Below are positions 7,663-15,347 of a DNA stretch of 17,435 bases, piece by piece. This DNA is from an uncultured Olsenella sp. (lineage in GTDB: Bacteria > Actinomycetota > Coriobacteriia > Coriobacteriales > Atopobiaceae), in the NCBI GenBank assembly GCA_947253595.1, contig CAMXZR010000026.1:1-17435 (forward strand). Direction: 5' to 3'. Each line of letters begins with the position of its first letter. The stretch's first letter is position 1. The notes beneath the pieces are model-generated. The model searched no databases. It was not told where the DNA came from and was given only the letters and a program-made list of their open reading frames with translations. Both the position numbers and the translations under genes were made by a program.

Positions 7663-8928
7663 CTAGTAGCCCATCGACTGGAGCACGAACATGACCACCG
7701 TGAGGACCACGACGGCCACGATGGTGAACCAGGTGAGCGCGTTCCAGACGCGTCCGTTGGCCCAACGTCCCATGACGTGGCGGTCGCTCGCGATGTTGAC
7801 CATGCACACCAGGAGCACAGGCAGGAGCACGCCGTTCACGATCTGCGCCGCCATCATGATGCCGAAGAGGTCCGCCCCGGGAAGCAGCACCAGGACGGCG
7901 CTCAGCACGGTGATGGCGGTGAGGATGCCCCGGTAGGCCGGCGCCTCCTTCCAGCTGCGGTCGGTGCCCCTCTCCCAGCCGAAGGCCTCGCAGACGGCAC
8001 CCGCCGTGATGCCCGGCATGACGCAGGAGGCGAGGAACGACGCCCCTACCAGCCCGGCAGCAAAGAGGATGGCGCTGTACTTTCCAGCGAGGGGCACCAG
8101 CGCCTGTGCGGCGTCGGCCGCGTCCTGGATAACCACACCCGCCGGAAAGAGCACGCTCGCCGTGGTGAGAACGATGAACCAGGCGATGGCCTGCGAGACG
8201 ATCGCGCCTGACACGTTGTCGGCACGCTGGCCCAGGATGTCGCCCTCGCCGAGGTTCTTCTCGGCCACATTGCTCGAGACCATGAAGATCATGTAGGGCG
8301 AGATGGTCGTCCCGATGCTTGCCACCAGGAGCGAGACATAGGCCGGGTCGCCCGACATCTGGGGGATCACGGTACTGCTGAGTGCGTGCCCCCAGTCGGG
8401 CCCCACCACGACGCCAGTGATCACGTAGGTCACGAAGACGGCCGAAATGGTGAGAAGGACCTTCTCGATGCGCCTGTAGGAGCCTGACATGGCCAGCAGC
8501 CACGAGGCAAGGGCGGCCACGGGAACCGAGGCGAAGATGGGAATCCCGAAGAGCAGCAGGCCCGAGGCGATGCCCGCGAACTCGGATACCGTGACGGAGA
8601 AGTTCGAGAGGACGACGGCGAGCATGGCAACGGTGGAGGCCCTGATCCCGAACTGCTCGCGGATGAGGGAGGCGAAGCCCTTGCCGGTGACGCAGGCCAT
8701 GCGCGCCGCGGTCTCCTGCACCACGATGAGCAGCAGGCAGGTGAGGGGAATGGACCAGAGCATGCCGAAGCCGAAGCGCGCGCCCTCGGACGAGAAGGTC
8801 GCGATGCCGCCCGCATCCATGCCGGCAAGCGCGGTGAGGATACCCGGCCCCATCACGGAGAGCGCCGCGCGGATCCTCTGGCCCCTCCCGCGACCCTCGC
8901 CTTCCAGGGGCTTCCGCAGCGGAGCCAC
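7663..8928 (-). CDS. Nramp-family transporter, NRMT-like (probable Mg2+ uptake)
   Basis: This 421-residue membrane protein has about eleven hydrophobic segments and the overall Nramp (SLC11) pattern. The first helix reads GPGILTALAGMDAGGIATF, so the canonical DPGN is D38-A-G-G. Helix 6 reads GTTISPYMIF, so the canonical M-P-H is S210-P-Y212. The helix-1 aspartate is kept, but the asparagine and the metal-selective methionine are lost. Such changes are expected in Nramp-related magnesium transporters (NRMT), a group characterised in Eggerthella lenta, also a coriobacterium. Mg2+ as substrate is therefore the best guess, helped by the MgtE-like gene directly upstream. GTG 8928 begins one base after that gene's TAG and has GGGGG (8935-8939) six bases before it. 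ATG 8973 is in frame and would overlap the upstream gene by 44 bases, but lacks a ribosome-binding site. Mn2+ transport remains possible. Confidence 0.87.
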   Translation of the reverse strand: MAPLRKPLEGEGRGRGQRIRAALSVMGPGILTALAGMDAGGIATFSSEGARFGFGMLWSIPLTCLLLIVVQETAARMACVTGKGFASLIREQFGIRASTVAMLAVVLSNFSVTVSEFAGIASGLLLFGIPIFASVPVAALASWLLAMSGSYRRIEKVLLTISAVFVTYVITGVVVGPDWGHALSSTVIPQMSGDPAYVSLLVASIGTTISPYMIFMVSSNVAEKNLGEGDILGQRADNVSGAIVSQAIAWFIVLTTASVLFPAGVVIQDAADAAQALVPLAGKYSAILFAAGLVGASFLASCVMPGITAGAVCEAFGWERGTDRSWKEAPAYRGILTAITVLSAVLVLLPGADLFGIMMAAQIVNGVLLPVLLVCMVNIASDRHVMGRWANGRVWNALTWFTIVAVVVLTVVMFVLQSMGY

Positions 8929-8929
8929 G

Positions 8930-10768
8930 CTACGCCCCCATCCCGCCAGGGAGGACGGCGAGCGCTGCGGCATACACGACGAGCGCGACGACCATGGCCG
9001 TGGCCTGGAGCGCGAGCCCCGAGGTCTCGAGGTTCCTGTCGTCCCTCACGCGCAGGACGGTGAGGTAGGCGGGGGCACAGAGGAACGAGACCATGACGCC
9101 GACCGCCGCCGCGGCGAAGCCGTGGAAGCTGGGGTCGTACGTGGCGAGGCCTCCGGCGAAGAGAGCTGCCCTGATGCCGCCGGCCACGAGTAGGACGAGT
9201 GTCGAGAAGAGGAGGCCCAGACCCAGGCCCTTTATGGTGAAGCCCAGGAGGGACGGGGCATCCTCGTCGCCGGGGTCGTAGCTCAGGAAGAAGTTGGTGA
9301 CGTAGCTGATCGAGTCGCTCGCGGCGATTACGGCGACGGGCAGGGCGAGGGCGTGCAGGAGGGTCGTGTCGCCTGCGCCGCCCGTGCCCGCGAGCAGAGC
9401 GAGAAGGGCTACCCCCAGCATCCAGACGACGAACCACAACTCGTTCCTGAGCAGCCAGGCCAGGTCGTGGCTGCCGCGCGAGCCGTCGCCGTCCCTGCTC
9501 GCCGCGCCGGCGATCTGCAGGTCCTCCTCGTGCTCCTCCTCCATGACGTCGAGGGCGTCGTCTACCGTGACAATGCCCAGCAGCTTGCGCGCGTCGTCCA
9601 CGACGGGCATTGCGAGGAGGTTGTACTTCGCGATGGCCTTTGCCACGTCCTCCTGGTCGTCGTCGGGGTTGGCCACCACGAGCTCGCTCTCGGCGATGTC
9701 AGCCAGCACGGTCTGGGCTCCGTGGACGATGAGGTCGTTCAGGCTTACCGCGCCGGCGAGCCTGCCCTCCCCGTCCTTGGTGTAGACGTAGCGGACCGAT
9801 TCGAAGTTCTCGTCCAGGGCGCGAAGCGCAGCTATGGCGTCGGCCACGGTGCCCGCCTCGTCGACGAGGACTACCTCGCTGGTCATGATGCGCCCAGCGG
9901 TGTCCTCGCGGTATCCCAGGAGCTGGCGAATCGCCTTCTGCTCCTTGACGCCCATGAGGCGCAGCAGCTTCTCGGCCTTGTCGTAGTCGAGCTCGCTCAC
10001 GAGCTCTGCGGCGTCGTCGGGGTCCATCTCGGACAGCATGCGCGATGCCGTCGCCTCTTCCATGTCGCCCACGATCTCGGCGGCCATCTGGTCGTCGTCG
10101 AGCTCGGCCATTGCGTCGGCCGCCTGCTCGTCGTCGAGCTGGGCGAAGACCTGGCCGCGCAGGCGCGGGTCGAGCCTCTCGATGATGTCCGCGACGTCTG
10201 CGGGGTGCAGCTCGTCCAGCGTCTTGTGCGAGACGGACAGTTTCACGTTGGAGAGGTCCCTCTCCACCAGGTCCATGTAGTTCCAGGCGATGATACGCTC
10301 GGGAATGGACTTGCCGAACGCCCGGGCGACCCTGAGCGAGGCCTTCTCCAAGACGGGCGAGAGGGACCTCAGGATTCCTCGGGCACCGACCTCCGCGCCG
10401 AGGAGGCGCAGCTGGGAGGAGCTGGTGTCCGAGAGCTTGAGGTCGTTCACGCGTACGACACGCATGCCGCGGGTGTCGACGACCTGCTTGTTGAGCAGGT
10501 CGCGGGCGATGAGCACCTCGTTGGGCTGGAGGTACGAAAAGCGGATGTCGGTGGAGACCACCTTGAGGCGCACCTCGTCGTCGTCGAAGGTGCCGACGTA
10601 CTTGCGCCACGAGATCATGAACGGCGTCTTGCCCGGCCCCTCGACCGCGAGCGAGGTCACGCGGGGGAACACCTCGCCTGTCGCTATGCCAAGGTCGTTG
10701 ACCCGACCGATCTTCTCGCCGTCGAGGTCGTAAACGGGATTTCCCAGCATCTGGGACAGATAGATCAT
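8930..10768 (-). CDS. MgtE-like protein: PRC-like, MgtE-N, CBS pair, degenerate membrane domain
   Basis: This 612-residue protein starts with a PRC-barrel-like region (about 1-150, MLGNPVYDLDGEKIGRVNDLGI) and then the MgtE cytosolic helical domain (about 185-290, ELHPADVADIIERLDP and repeated DDxxAAE units). A CBS pair follows (about 295-415, GRIMTSEVVLVDE, VRYVYTKDGEGRLAGAVSLNDLI, AMPVVDDARKLLGIVTVDDALDVM), then five hydrophobic segments (about 443-462, 469-493, 507-537, 549-572, 583-606). In MgtE the N and CBS domains sense cytosolic Mg2+ and close the channel. Here the membrane part lacks the GGNxGNQ signature, replaced by AASDSISYVTN (483-492). It also lacks the pore aspartate of the last helix, where MgtE has SDVTG and this protein has LALQATAMV. 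It may regulate the adjoining Nramp-like transporter, or be a divergent transporter. AAGGAG five bases before the ATG (10774-10779) sets the start. Confidence 0.85.
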   Translation of the reverse strand: MIYLSQMLGNPVYDLDGEKIGRVNDLGIATGEVFPRVTSLAVEGPGKTPFMISWRKYVGTFDDDEVRLKVVSTDIRFSYLQPNEVLIARDLLNKQVVDTRGMRVVRVNDLKLSDTSSSQLRLLGAEVGARGILRSLSPVLEKASLRVARAFGKSIPERIIAWNYMDLVERDLSNVKLSVSHKTLDELHPADVADIIERLDPRLRGQVFAQLDDEQAADAMAELDDDQMAAEIVGDMEEATASRMLSEMDPDDAAELVSELDYDKAEKLLRLMGVKEQKAIRQLLGYREDTAGRIMTSEVVLVDEAGTVADAIAALRALDENFESVRYVYTKDGEGRLAGAVSLNDLIVHGAQTVLADIAESELVVANPDDDQEDVAKAIAKYNLLAMPVVDDARKLLGIVTVDDALDVMEEEHEEDLQIAGAASRDGDGSRGSHDLAWLLRNELWFVVWMLGVALLALLAGTGGAGDTTLLHALALPVAVIAASDSISYVTNFFLSYDPGDEDAPSLLGFTIKGLGLGLLFSTLVLLVAGGIRAALFAGGLATYDPSFHGFAAAAVGVMVSFLCAPAYLTVLRVRDDRNLETSGLALQATAMVVALVVYAAALAVLPGGMGA

Positions 10769-10773
10769 GCGCG

Positions 10774-10779
10774 CTCCTT
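10774..10779 (-). promoter_or_regulatory. Ribosome-binding site of the MgtE-like gene
   Basis: AAGGAG on the minus strand lies five bases before the ATG at 10768. It is a near-perfect Shine-Dalgarno sequence and fixes the start of the two-gene operon. Confidence 0.7.
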
Positions 10780-10961
10780 AGTTGGTCCGTCGCCGCGCAT
10801 CCCTGGGGAATCGCGGTGCCTTCGCCGGGGGTACCCCGCGGTGAGACCAGCCAGGACGCACCGAGGGGTCATCGACTGTGAGGTCGAGGTTTCATCAATG
10901 GCCCTTCTCGTCGTTTCTACGTGCCGCAGGGCGGGGGCATCCTGGCCCTCCTGCTCGCGCC

Positions 10962-10975
10962 TTGTACATTGTACA
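10962..10975. repeat. TTGTACA direct repeat / TGTACA-T-TGTACA palindrome
   Basis: Two tandem copies of TTGTACA give a 13-base sequence that is also an inverted repeat of TGTACA about a central T. It lies in the middle of the divergent region, about 195 bases from the MgtE-like start and 240 from the GH3 start. A minus-strand TACAAT is embedded in it. It looks like a regulator binding site, but the regulator is unknown. Confidence 0.4.
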
Positions 10976-11213
10976 CGCGCCAAGCTGCCAAAATTCCCGC
11001 AAATGACAATCCCCACGCATGAATGCCAGGGCACCCCCCGCGTCCTGGAAGCTCCCTCCTGTCGCCCTCTCGTCCAGGTCACGGCGTTGTGAACGCACGA
11101 TGTGGGATACTTCCTGGGACGGGATGGGAAGCCGACAAAAAGGGGTGCGGGGTGCGAATGACCTGTGCGTGCCATAGCCGCGCCTCCGGTTCGACGCGTC
11201 TTGCGAGGCAGCC

Positions 11214-14200
11214 GTGACGCGCACCTTCCCACACCTCTGTCGCGGCGGCAGGTTTTCGTCGTCCTCATCCTCCAGCCCGCGCCACAGGAGGCGCGTTGCC
11301 CTGCGCGTCGCCGCGGGGCTGGGCATAGGCCTGGTCGTCGTCGCAAACGTGGCTGCGGCGCGCTTTGGCGAGACGGTCGACTCCTATCTGAGTAGCGACA
11401 GGGTGGACGTGTCCGACGCCCGCATCGAGGCGCAGATGGCCCGCGACGCGAAGCTCTCGGAGGAGGTCGAGGCCGAGGGCCTGGTCCTGGTCCAGAACAG
11501 GGGTGACGCGCTGCCCCTCTCGCGCGACGTGGACCGCGTGAACGTCTTCGGGTGGGGGTCTACCCAGTGGGTGGGAGGCGGTTCGGGCTCGGGCGGCGTG
11601 TCGGGGGAGTGCAAGGGGATCCTACAGGCCCTGACCGACGAAGGCATTGCATACAACGAGAGTCTTGCCAGGATGTACCGCGACTTCCAGAGCGAGAGGC
11701 CCTTCTTTGCGGCAGGGTCGCTCAACTCCCATGACTACGAGTTCTGCCGCCTGTACGAGCCCGACATCGAGGACGGGGGGCTGTACACCCCCGAGCTGCT
11801 GGCCGAGGCGAAGGAGTACTCCACCACCGCACTGGTGGTGCTGAGCCGCGTGAGCGGCGAGAGCATAGACTGCCCTCGCGAGCAGTTCCGCACCACCACC
11901 AAGGGCGGTCCCGTGAAGCGGAGTATGGCCCGCCACTACCTGGAGCCCTCTCCCGAGGAGGAGGCGCTCATACGCTACGTCGCCGCCAACTACCAGAACG
12001 TCGTCGTGCTGGTCAACTCGACCAATCCCATGGAGCTGGGCATCGTGGAGTCGGTGGAGGGTGTGGACGCCTGCATGCTGGTCGGCACCACCGGCACGAC
12101 GGGGGCACGCTCGGTGGTGAGGGCGCTCTGGGGGGACGTGAACCCCTCCGGTCGCACGACCGACACCTATGCATACGACTTCTCCACTGCACCCAGCTGG
12201 GCGAATGCCGGGGCAGATGGCGAGGGCCACTACCTCGACTCCCAGGGCTGCTATCCCGCCGACGGCACTCTCAACGGCAACGTGGGGACGCGCGAGGCCT
12301 ACAAATCGGTCCGCTTCGTGGACTACGCCGAGGGCATCTACGTCGGCTACCGCTGGTACGAGACGGCTGATGCCGAGAGATTCTGGGATGGGGGGCGCAC
12401 AAGGTATGGCGAGGGGTACGACGGCGTGGTCCAGTACCCCTTCGGCTACGGCCTGAGCTACACGAGCTTCTCCTGGCAGGTCGTGTCGCGCGAACCGCTC
12501 AGGGGCGGGACGCTCGACCCCGACGGCAGCGTGGATACGGTGGTGCGCGTCACCAACACGGGCGGGCGTGCGGGCAGGGACGTGGTCGAGCTCTATGTCA
12601 CGCCTCCCTACGAGCGCGGAGGCATCGAGAAGCCCTCCACCCAGCTCGTCGCCTTCGCCAAGACCGACGAACTCCGGCCCGGGCAGAGCCAGGACGTCAC
12701 GTTGAGCTTCGATGTGCGTTCCCTCGCCAGCTACGACTGCTATGACGCCAACGGGAACGGGTTTGCCGGGTGGGAGCTGGAGCGTGGCAGCTACAGGGTC
12801 GAGCTGAAGCGAGACGCCCACACCCTCGCCCCATGCCTCCATGCGAGCGTCAGCTACGAGCTGGAGAGCGACCATCCCTATCCGACCGACGCGTCGACGG
12901 GGGTCGAGGTATCGAACCGGTTCACGGGCAGCTCCGCCGAGGCGGGGGTCTCCATCGACGGTCGCAGCACGGGGTCCGAGGTCAGGTGCCTGACCCGAGC
13001 GGACTTCCGCGGCAGCTTCCCGACGAACCGCGATGTCGACCGGCCGATGCCCGACGCCGTGCGTATCCTCAACCGCTACGACAAGGGACAGGCTCGTGCT
13101 CAGGGCGCGCGCTTCGATGGAGAGGTCCAGATGACCCGGCAGCCCTCGCAGGCGAAGGCGAGGATCTATGCCCTCGAGCGTCACGGGAAGCTTACCGCCC
13201 TGGGCCGGGCGCTGGGCAGGGACTACGACGACGGTCGCTGGGACCCTCTGCTCGGAACGCTGTCTCAGGGGCAGATGGAGCAGCTGGTCCTGCACGGCTA
13301 CTCTCATACGGCCGAGCTGGACGAGCTCGGCAAGCCGCGCAGCAAGGAGCTCGACGGGTCGTCCCAGGCGTCCTCCTTCAACCAGATTCGCAGGGGCGTG
13401 GGGTTTCCCAATCCAACCATCCTGGCGCAGGGCTGGGACCCGGGGCTGGCGCGCCGCTTCGGGCAGGCGGTGGGGATGGAGTGCGCCATGCTGGGGATTG
13501 ACGGCTGGTACGCCCCCGCATGCAACCTGCACCGCACGCCCCTCGGGGGCCGCGACTACGAGTACTACTCCGAGGATCCGCTCCTGTCCGGCCTCATGGC
13601 CGCCCGCACCGTCGAGGGCGCGCGGCAGACGGGGACCTACGCCTACCTCAAGCACCTCGTCCTGAACGAACAGGACTCCTACCGCGACTCCCTCTACACC
13701 TGGCTGAGCGAGCAGGCCCTGAGGGAGCTCTATCTCGAGCCCTTCCGCATTGCGGTCGAGGACGGCGGCTGCACGGCTGTGATGAGCTCGTACAACCGTG
13801 TCGGGGCCATCTGGGCTGGCGGCAGCGAGGCCCTCATTGACGGGGTGCTCCGCGGCGAATGGGGCTTCCATGGCACGGTGATCACCGACTACAGCGACCA
13901 CCACGCCTACATGAACGCCGACCAGATGCTTCGTGCCGGGGGAAGCCTCTTCATGGACGGCGTCTTCGGCGACGGCTCCTTCGCGCTGGACACGACCACG
14001 CCGAACTTCCGGAGGCGCCTGCGCGCTGCCAGCAAGGACGTGCTCTACACCTGGCTCAACGCCCGCTCCGCGAACCTGGACTACAACGATGCCGCCGACG
14101 CGGCGGGGACGGCGACCCTCGACCGCCCTCTCAAGACAAAGGGCACCTCGCTGGTCCTCGTGGCAATCTCCCTGGTGGACGCCCTCGCTGCGGGAACCGT

Positions 14201-14243
14201 CGTGGTGCGGACGGCCCTGAGGATACGTCGCCGGAGGGCGTAG
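11214..14243 (+). CDS. Membrane-anchored glycoside hydrolase family 3, permuted domain order
   Basis: This 1009-residue enzyme has GH3 domains in reverse order. Residues about 28-48 are a membrane helix behind a basic stretch (RHRRR). Residues about 80-420 form the GH3 C-type domain (AEGLVLVQNRGDALPLS, VNVFGWGSTQWVGGGSGSGG, FGYGLSYTSFSW), followed by a fibronectin-III-like domain (about 430-540). The catalytic TIM-barrel domain comes last (about 700-960), with HRTPLGGRDYEYYSEDP, KHLVLNEQD (K813-H814) and VITDYSDH, where D892 should be the nucleophile. Residues about 977-998 are a second membrane helix, followed by RIRRRRA. Ordinary GH3 enzymes have the catalytic domain first. The reversed order is known in some beta-glucosidases of gut bacteria. 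A beta-glucosidase-type exo-activity outside the membrane is likely; the substrate is unknown. GTG 11214 has GAGG five bases upstream. It is flanked by unrelated metal genes. Confidence 0.9.
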   Translation: MTRTFPHLCRGGRFSSSSSSSPRHRRRVALRVAAGLGIGLVVVANVAAARFGETVDSYLSSDRVDVSDARIEAQMARDAKLSEEVEAEGLVLVQNRGDALPLSRDVDRVNVFGWGSTQWVGGGSGSGGVSGECKGILQALTDEGIAYNESLARMYRDFQSERPFFAAGSLNSHDYEFCRLYEPDIEDGGLYTPELLAEAKEYSTTALVVLSRVSGESIDCPREQFRTTTKGGPVKRSMARHYLEPSPEEEALIRYVAANYQNVVVLVNSTNPMELGIVESVEGVDACMLVGTTGTTGARSVVRALWGDVNPSGRTTDTYAYDFSTAPSWANAGADGEGHYLDSQGCYPADGTLNGNVGTREAYKSVRFVDYAEGIYVGYRWYETADAERFWDGGRTRYGEGYDGVVQYPFGYGLSYTSFSWQVVSREPLRGGTLDPDGSVDTVVRVTNTGGRAGRDVVELYVTPPYERGGIEKPSTQLVAFAKTDELRPGQSQDVTLSFDVRSLASYDCYDANGNGFAGWELERGSYRVELKRDAHTLAPCLHASVSYELESDHPYPTDASTGVEVSNRFTGSSAEAGVSIDGRSTGSEVRCLTRADFRGSFPTNRDVDRPMPDAVRILNRYDKGQARAQGARFDGEVQMTRQPSQAKARIYALERHGKLTALGRALGRDYDDGRWDPLLGTLSQGQMEQLVLHGYSHTAELDELGKPRSKELDGSSQASSFNQIRRGVGFPNPTILAQGWDPGLARRFGQAVGMECAMLGIDGWYAPACNLHRTPLGGRDYEYYSEDPLLSGLMAARTVEGARQTGTYAYLKHLVLNEQDSYRDSLYTWLSEQALRELYLEPFRIAVEDGGCTAVMSSYNRVGAIWAGGSEALIDGVLRGEWGFHGTVITDYSDHHAYMNADQMLRAGGSLFMDGVFGDGSFALDTTTPNFRRRLRAASKDVLYTWLNARSANLDYNDAADAAGTATLDRPLKTKGTSLVLVAISLVDALAAGTVVVRTALRIRRRRA

Positions 14244-14341
14244 CGGCCCCTCGTCCCACCGCTCCAAAAGGACCGATTTTTCCGTGGTCATCACATGGAA
14301 TCACGAACTCACCTCTCCCTAGTGTTACTCTGAGCGAACTG

Positions 14342-14347
14342 TAAATT
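14342..14347 (+). promoter_or_regulatory. Possible -10 element before the metal ABC operon
   Basis: TGTAAATT contains TAAATT in a locally AT-richer stretch (about 14265-14400), unlike the rest of the window. It lies 61 bases before the ATG at 14403 and just ahead of the leader hairpin. No good -35 box is seen. Confidence 0.3.
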
Positions 14348-14350
14348 GAA

Positions 14351-14381
14351 AAGAGCGTTCAAATTCTGTTTGGACGCCCTT
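14351..14381 (+). promoter_or_regulatory. Inverted repeat / leader hairpin before the metal ABC operon
   Basis: AAGAGCGTTCAAA (14351-14363) and TTTGGACGCCCTT (14369-14381) pair around TTCTG. As RNA this gives 12 pairs, one of them G-U, with a single A-C mismatch. It ends 8 bases before the ribosome-binding site. It could be an operator for a metal-responsive repressor or a structure affecting translation. It is not followed by a T-run typical of a terminator. Confidence 0.45.
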
Positions 14382-14389
14382 GGGAAGAC

Positions 14390-14395
14390 TTGGAG
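14390..14395 (+). promoter_or_regulatory. Ribosome-binding site fixing the lipoprotein start
   Basis: TTGGAG is seven bases before ATG 14403. It decides against the in-frame TTG at 14346, which would add 19 residues ahead of the lipoprotein signal and run through the hairpin. Confidence 0.6.
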
Positions 14396-14402
14396 TTTTG
14401 AT

Positions 14403-15347
14403 ATGGGAATCATGGTGGGCAAGCGGGCCAGGGCGGCCCTCGTGGCTGCCGGTGCATTGGTGCTGGCGCTCGCCGGTTGTGCGGGCCACGCGGCAAGGCG
14501 CGCGGAGACGCCCTCGCCGGGCGAGAGGCCCGTGGTCTATGCCAGCTTCTATCCCGTGGCGGACCTCACCCGTCGCGTGGTGGGGGACCGCATGGAGGTC
14601 AGGTCCATCATCAAGGCGGGCCAGGAGCCCCATGACTTCGAGCTCCAGACCAGCGACATGGCGGAGGTCTCCAAGGCTGATCTCGTCGTCTACAACGGAG
14701 CCGGCATGGAGGGCTTCATTGATGACCTCAAGGACAACATGGGCGGCGACGAGAGATTCCTCGACCTCTCGCAGGGGCTCACGCTGCTGCAGAGCAAGGA
14801 CGCGGCGGAAGGCGACCACTCCAGCGTGAACCCCCACACCTGGCTCAGCATCAAGAACGCCCAGCATGAGCTCGCCCGCATCTACGAGCGCGTCTGTCAG
14901 ATGGATCCAGCTGGGGCGGACGAGTACAAGGCAAACTACGAGAAGTCGGCGAGCGAGCTCAGGGAGCTCGACCAGAAGTTCGAGACCGAGCTGTCGAAGG
15001 TCCCGGCCGACAAGCGCTACTTCGTTGTCAGCCATGCCGCCTTCAACTATCTGGCGAACGATTACGGCCTGAACCAGGTCGCCGTCACAGGCATCTCGCC
15101 GGAGGACGAACCCTCTGCAGCGCAGCTCGCCACCATCGCCGACTTCGTGAAGCAGCACAGCATCAGCACCATCTTCTTTGAGGGCAAGGCCACGCCGAAG
15201 GTCGCCGAGACCCTGGCCAAGAACACGGGGACCAAGACGTCGACCCTCCACACCATGGAGAGCCTCACCGAGGAGGAGATGTCCCGGGGCTACGTGGCGC
15301 TCATGGAGCAGAACCTCGACGCTCTCATGGAGTCGTTCAATGCCTAA
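14403..15347 (+). CDS. Metal ABC transporter substrate-binding lipoprotein (ZnuA/AdcA-like)
   Basis: This 314-residue lipoprotein has the signal sequence VGKRARAALVAAGALVLALAGC with lipobox LAGC, so C26 becomes the lipidated first residue. The mature part matches the cluster A-I metal-binding family (ZnuA, AdcA, TroA): VVYASFYPVADLTRRVVGD, GQEPHDFE, NPHTWLS and VVSHAAFNYLANDYGL. Expected metal ligands are H77, H145 and H211. A third histidine, rather than glutamate, favours zinc over manganese. The fourth ligand region reads TLHTMESLTEEE, closest to the AdcA-type LNPLESLTEE, with H283 or E286 as candidates. The His-rich loop of many ZnuA proteins is very short here. The gene overlaps the ATPase gene by 8 bases and opens a four-gene operon. 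Zinc specificity is inferred. Confidence 0.92.
   Translation: MGIMVGKRARAALVAAGALVLALAGCAGHAARRAETPSPGERPVVYASFYPVADLTRRVVGDRMEVRSIIKAGQEPHDFELQTSDMAEVSKADLVVYNGAGMEGFIDDLKDNMGGDERFLDLSQGLTLLQSKDAAEGDHSSVNPHTWLSIKNAQHELARIYERVCQMDPAGADEYKANYEKSASELRELDQKFETELSKVPADKRYFVVSHAAFNYLANDYGLNQVAVTGISPEDEPSAAQLATIADFVKQHSISTIFFEGKATPKVAETLAKNTGTKTSTLHTMESLTEEEMSRGYVALMEQNLDALMESFNA

Larger units (their letters stand above)
10769..11213. other. 445-base divergent intergenic region
   Basis: This gap separates the minus-strand MgtE-like operon from the plus-strand GH3 gene and must hold both promoters. I see no convincing protein-coding gene and no recognisable M-box magnesium riboswitch upstream of the MgtE-like gene. 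Visible elements are a TGTACA-T-TGTACA site (10963-10975), a GGGGTACCCC palindrome (10828-10837), and a minus-strand TACAAT (10973-10968) that overlaps the TGTACA site and might be a -10. A TGTGGGATACTT stretch near 11101-11112 resembles an extended -10 for the GH3 gene. None has a good -35 box. Confidence 0.5.

Noticed and set aside
8929..8973. Earlier ATG start (8973) for the Nramp gene
   Set aside because: No ribosome-binding site precedes it, it would overlap the upstream gene by 44 bases, and the added 15 residues look non-conserved. It remains possible.
10769..10960. Magnesium riboswitch (M-box) upstream of the MgtE-like gene
   Set aside because: I compared the minus-strand leader with the M-box core as I remember it and saw no matching conserved segments. 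A covariance-model search would settle it.
9353..11092. 579-codon plus-strand open frame over the MgtE-like gene
   Set aside because: It mirrors the well-supported minus-strand MgtE-like gene, is Val/His/Leu-rich with no domains, and lacks a ribosome-binding site.
11622..14294. 890-codon open frame on the minus strand
   Set aside because: It is antisense to the GH3 gene, has no recognisable motifs and shows the composition expected from the complementary strand of a GC-rich gene.
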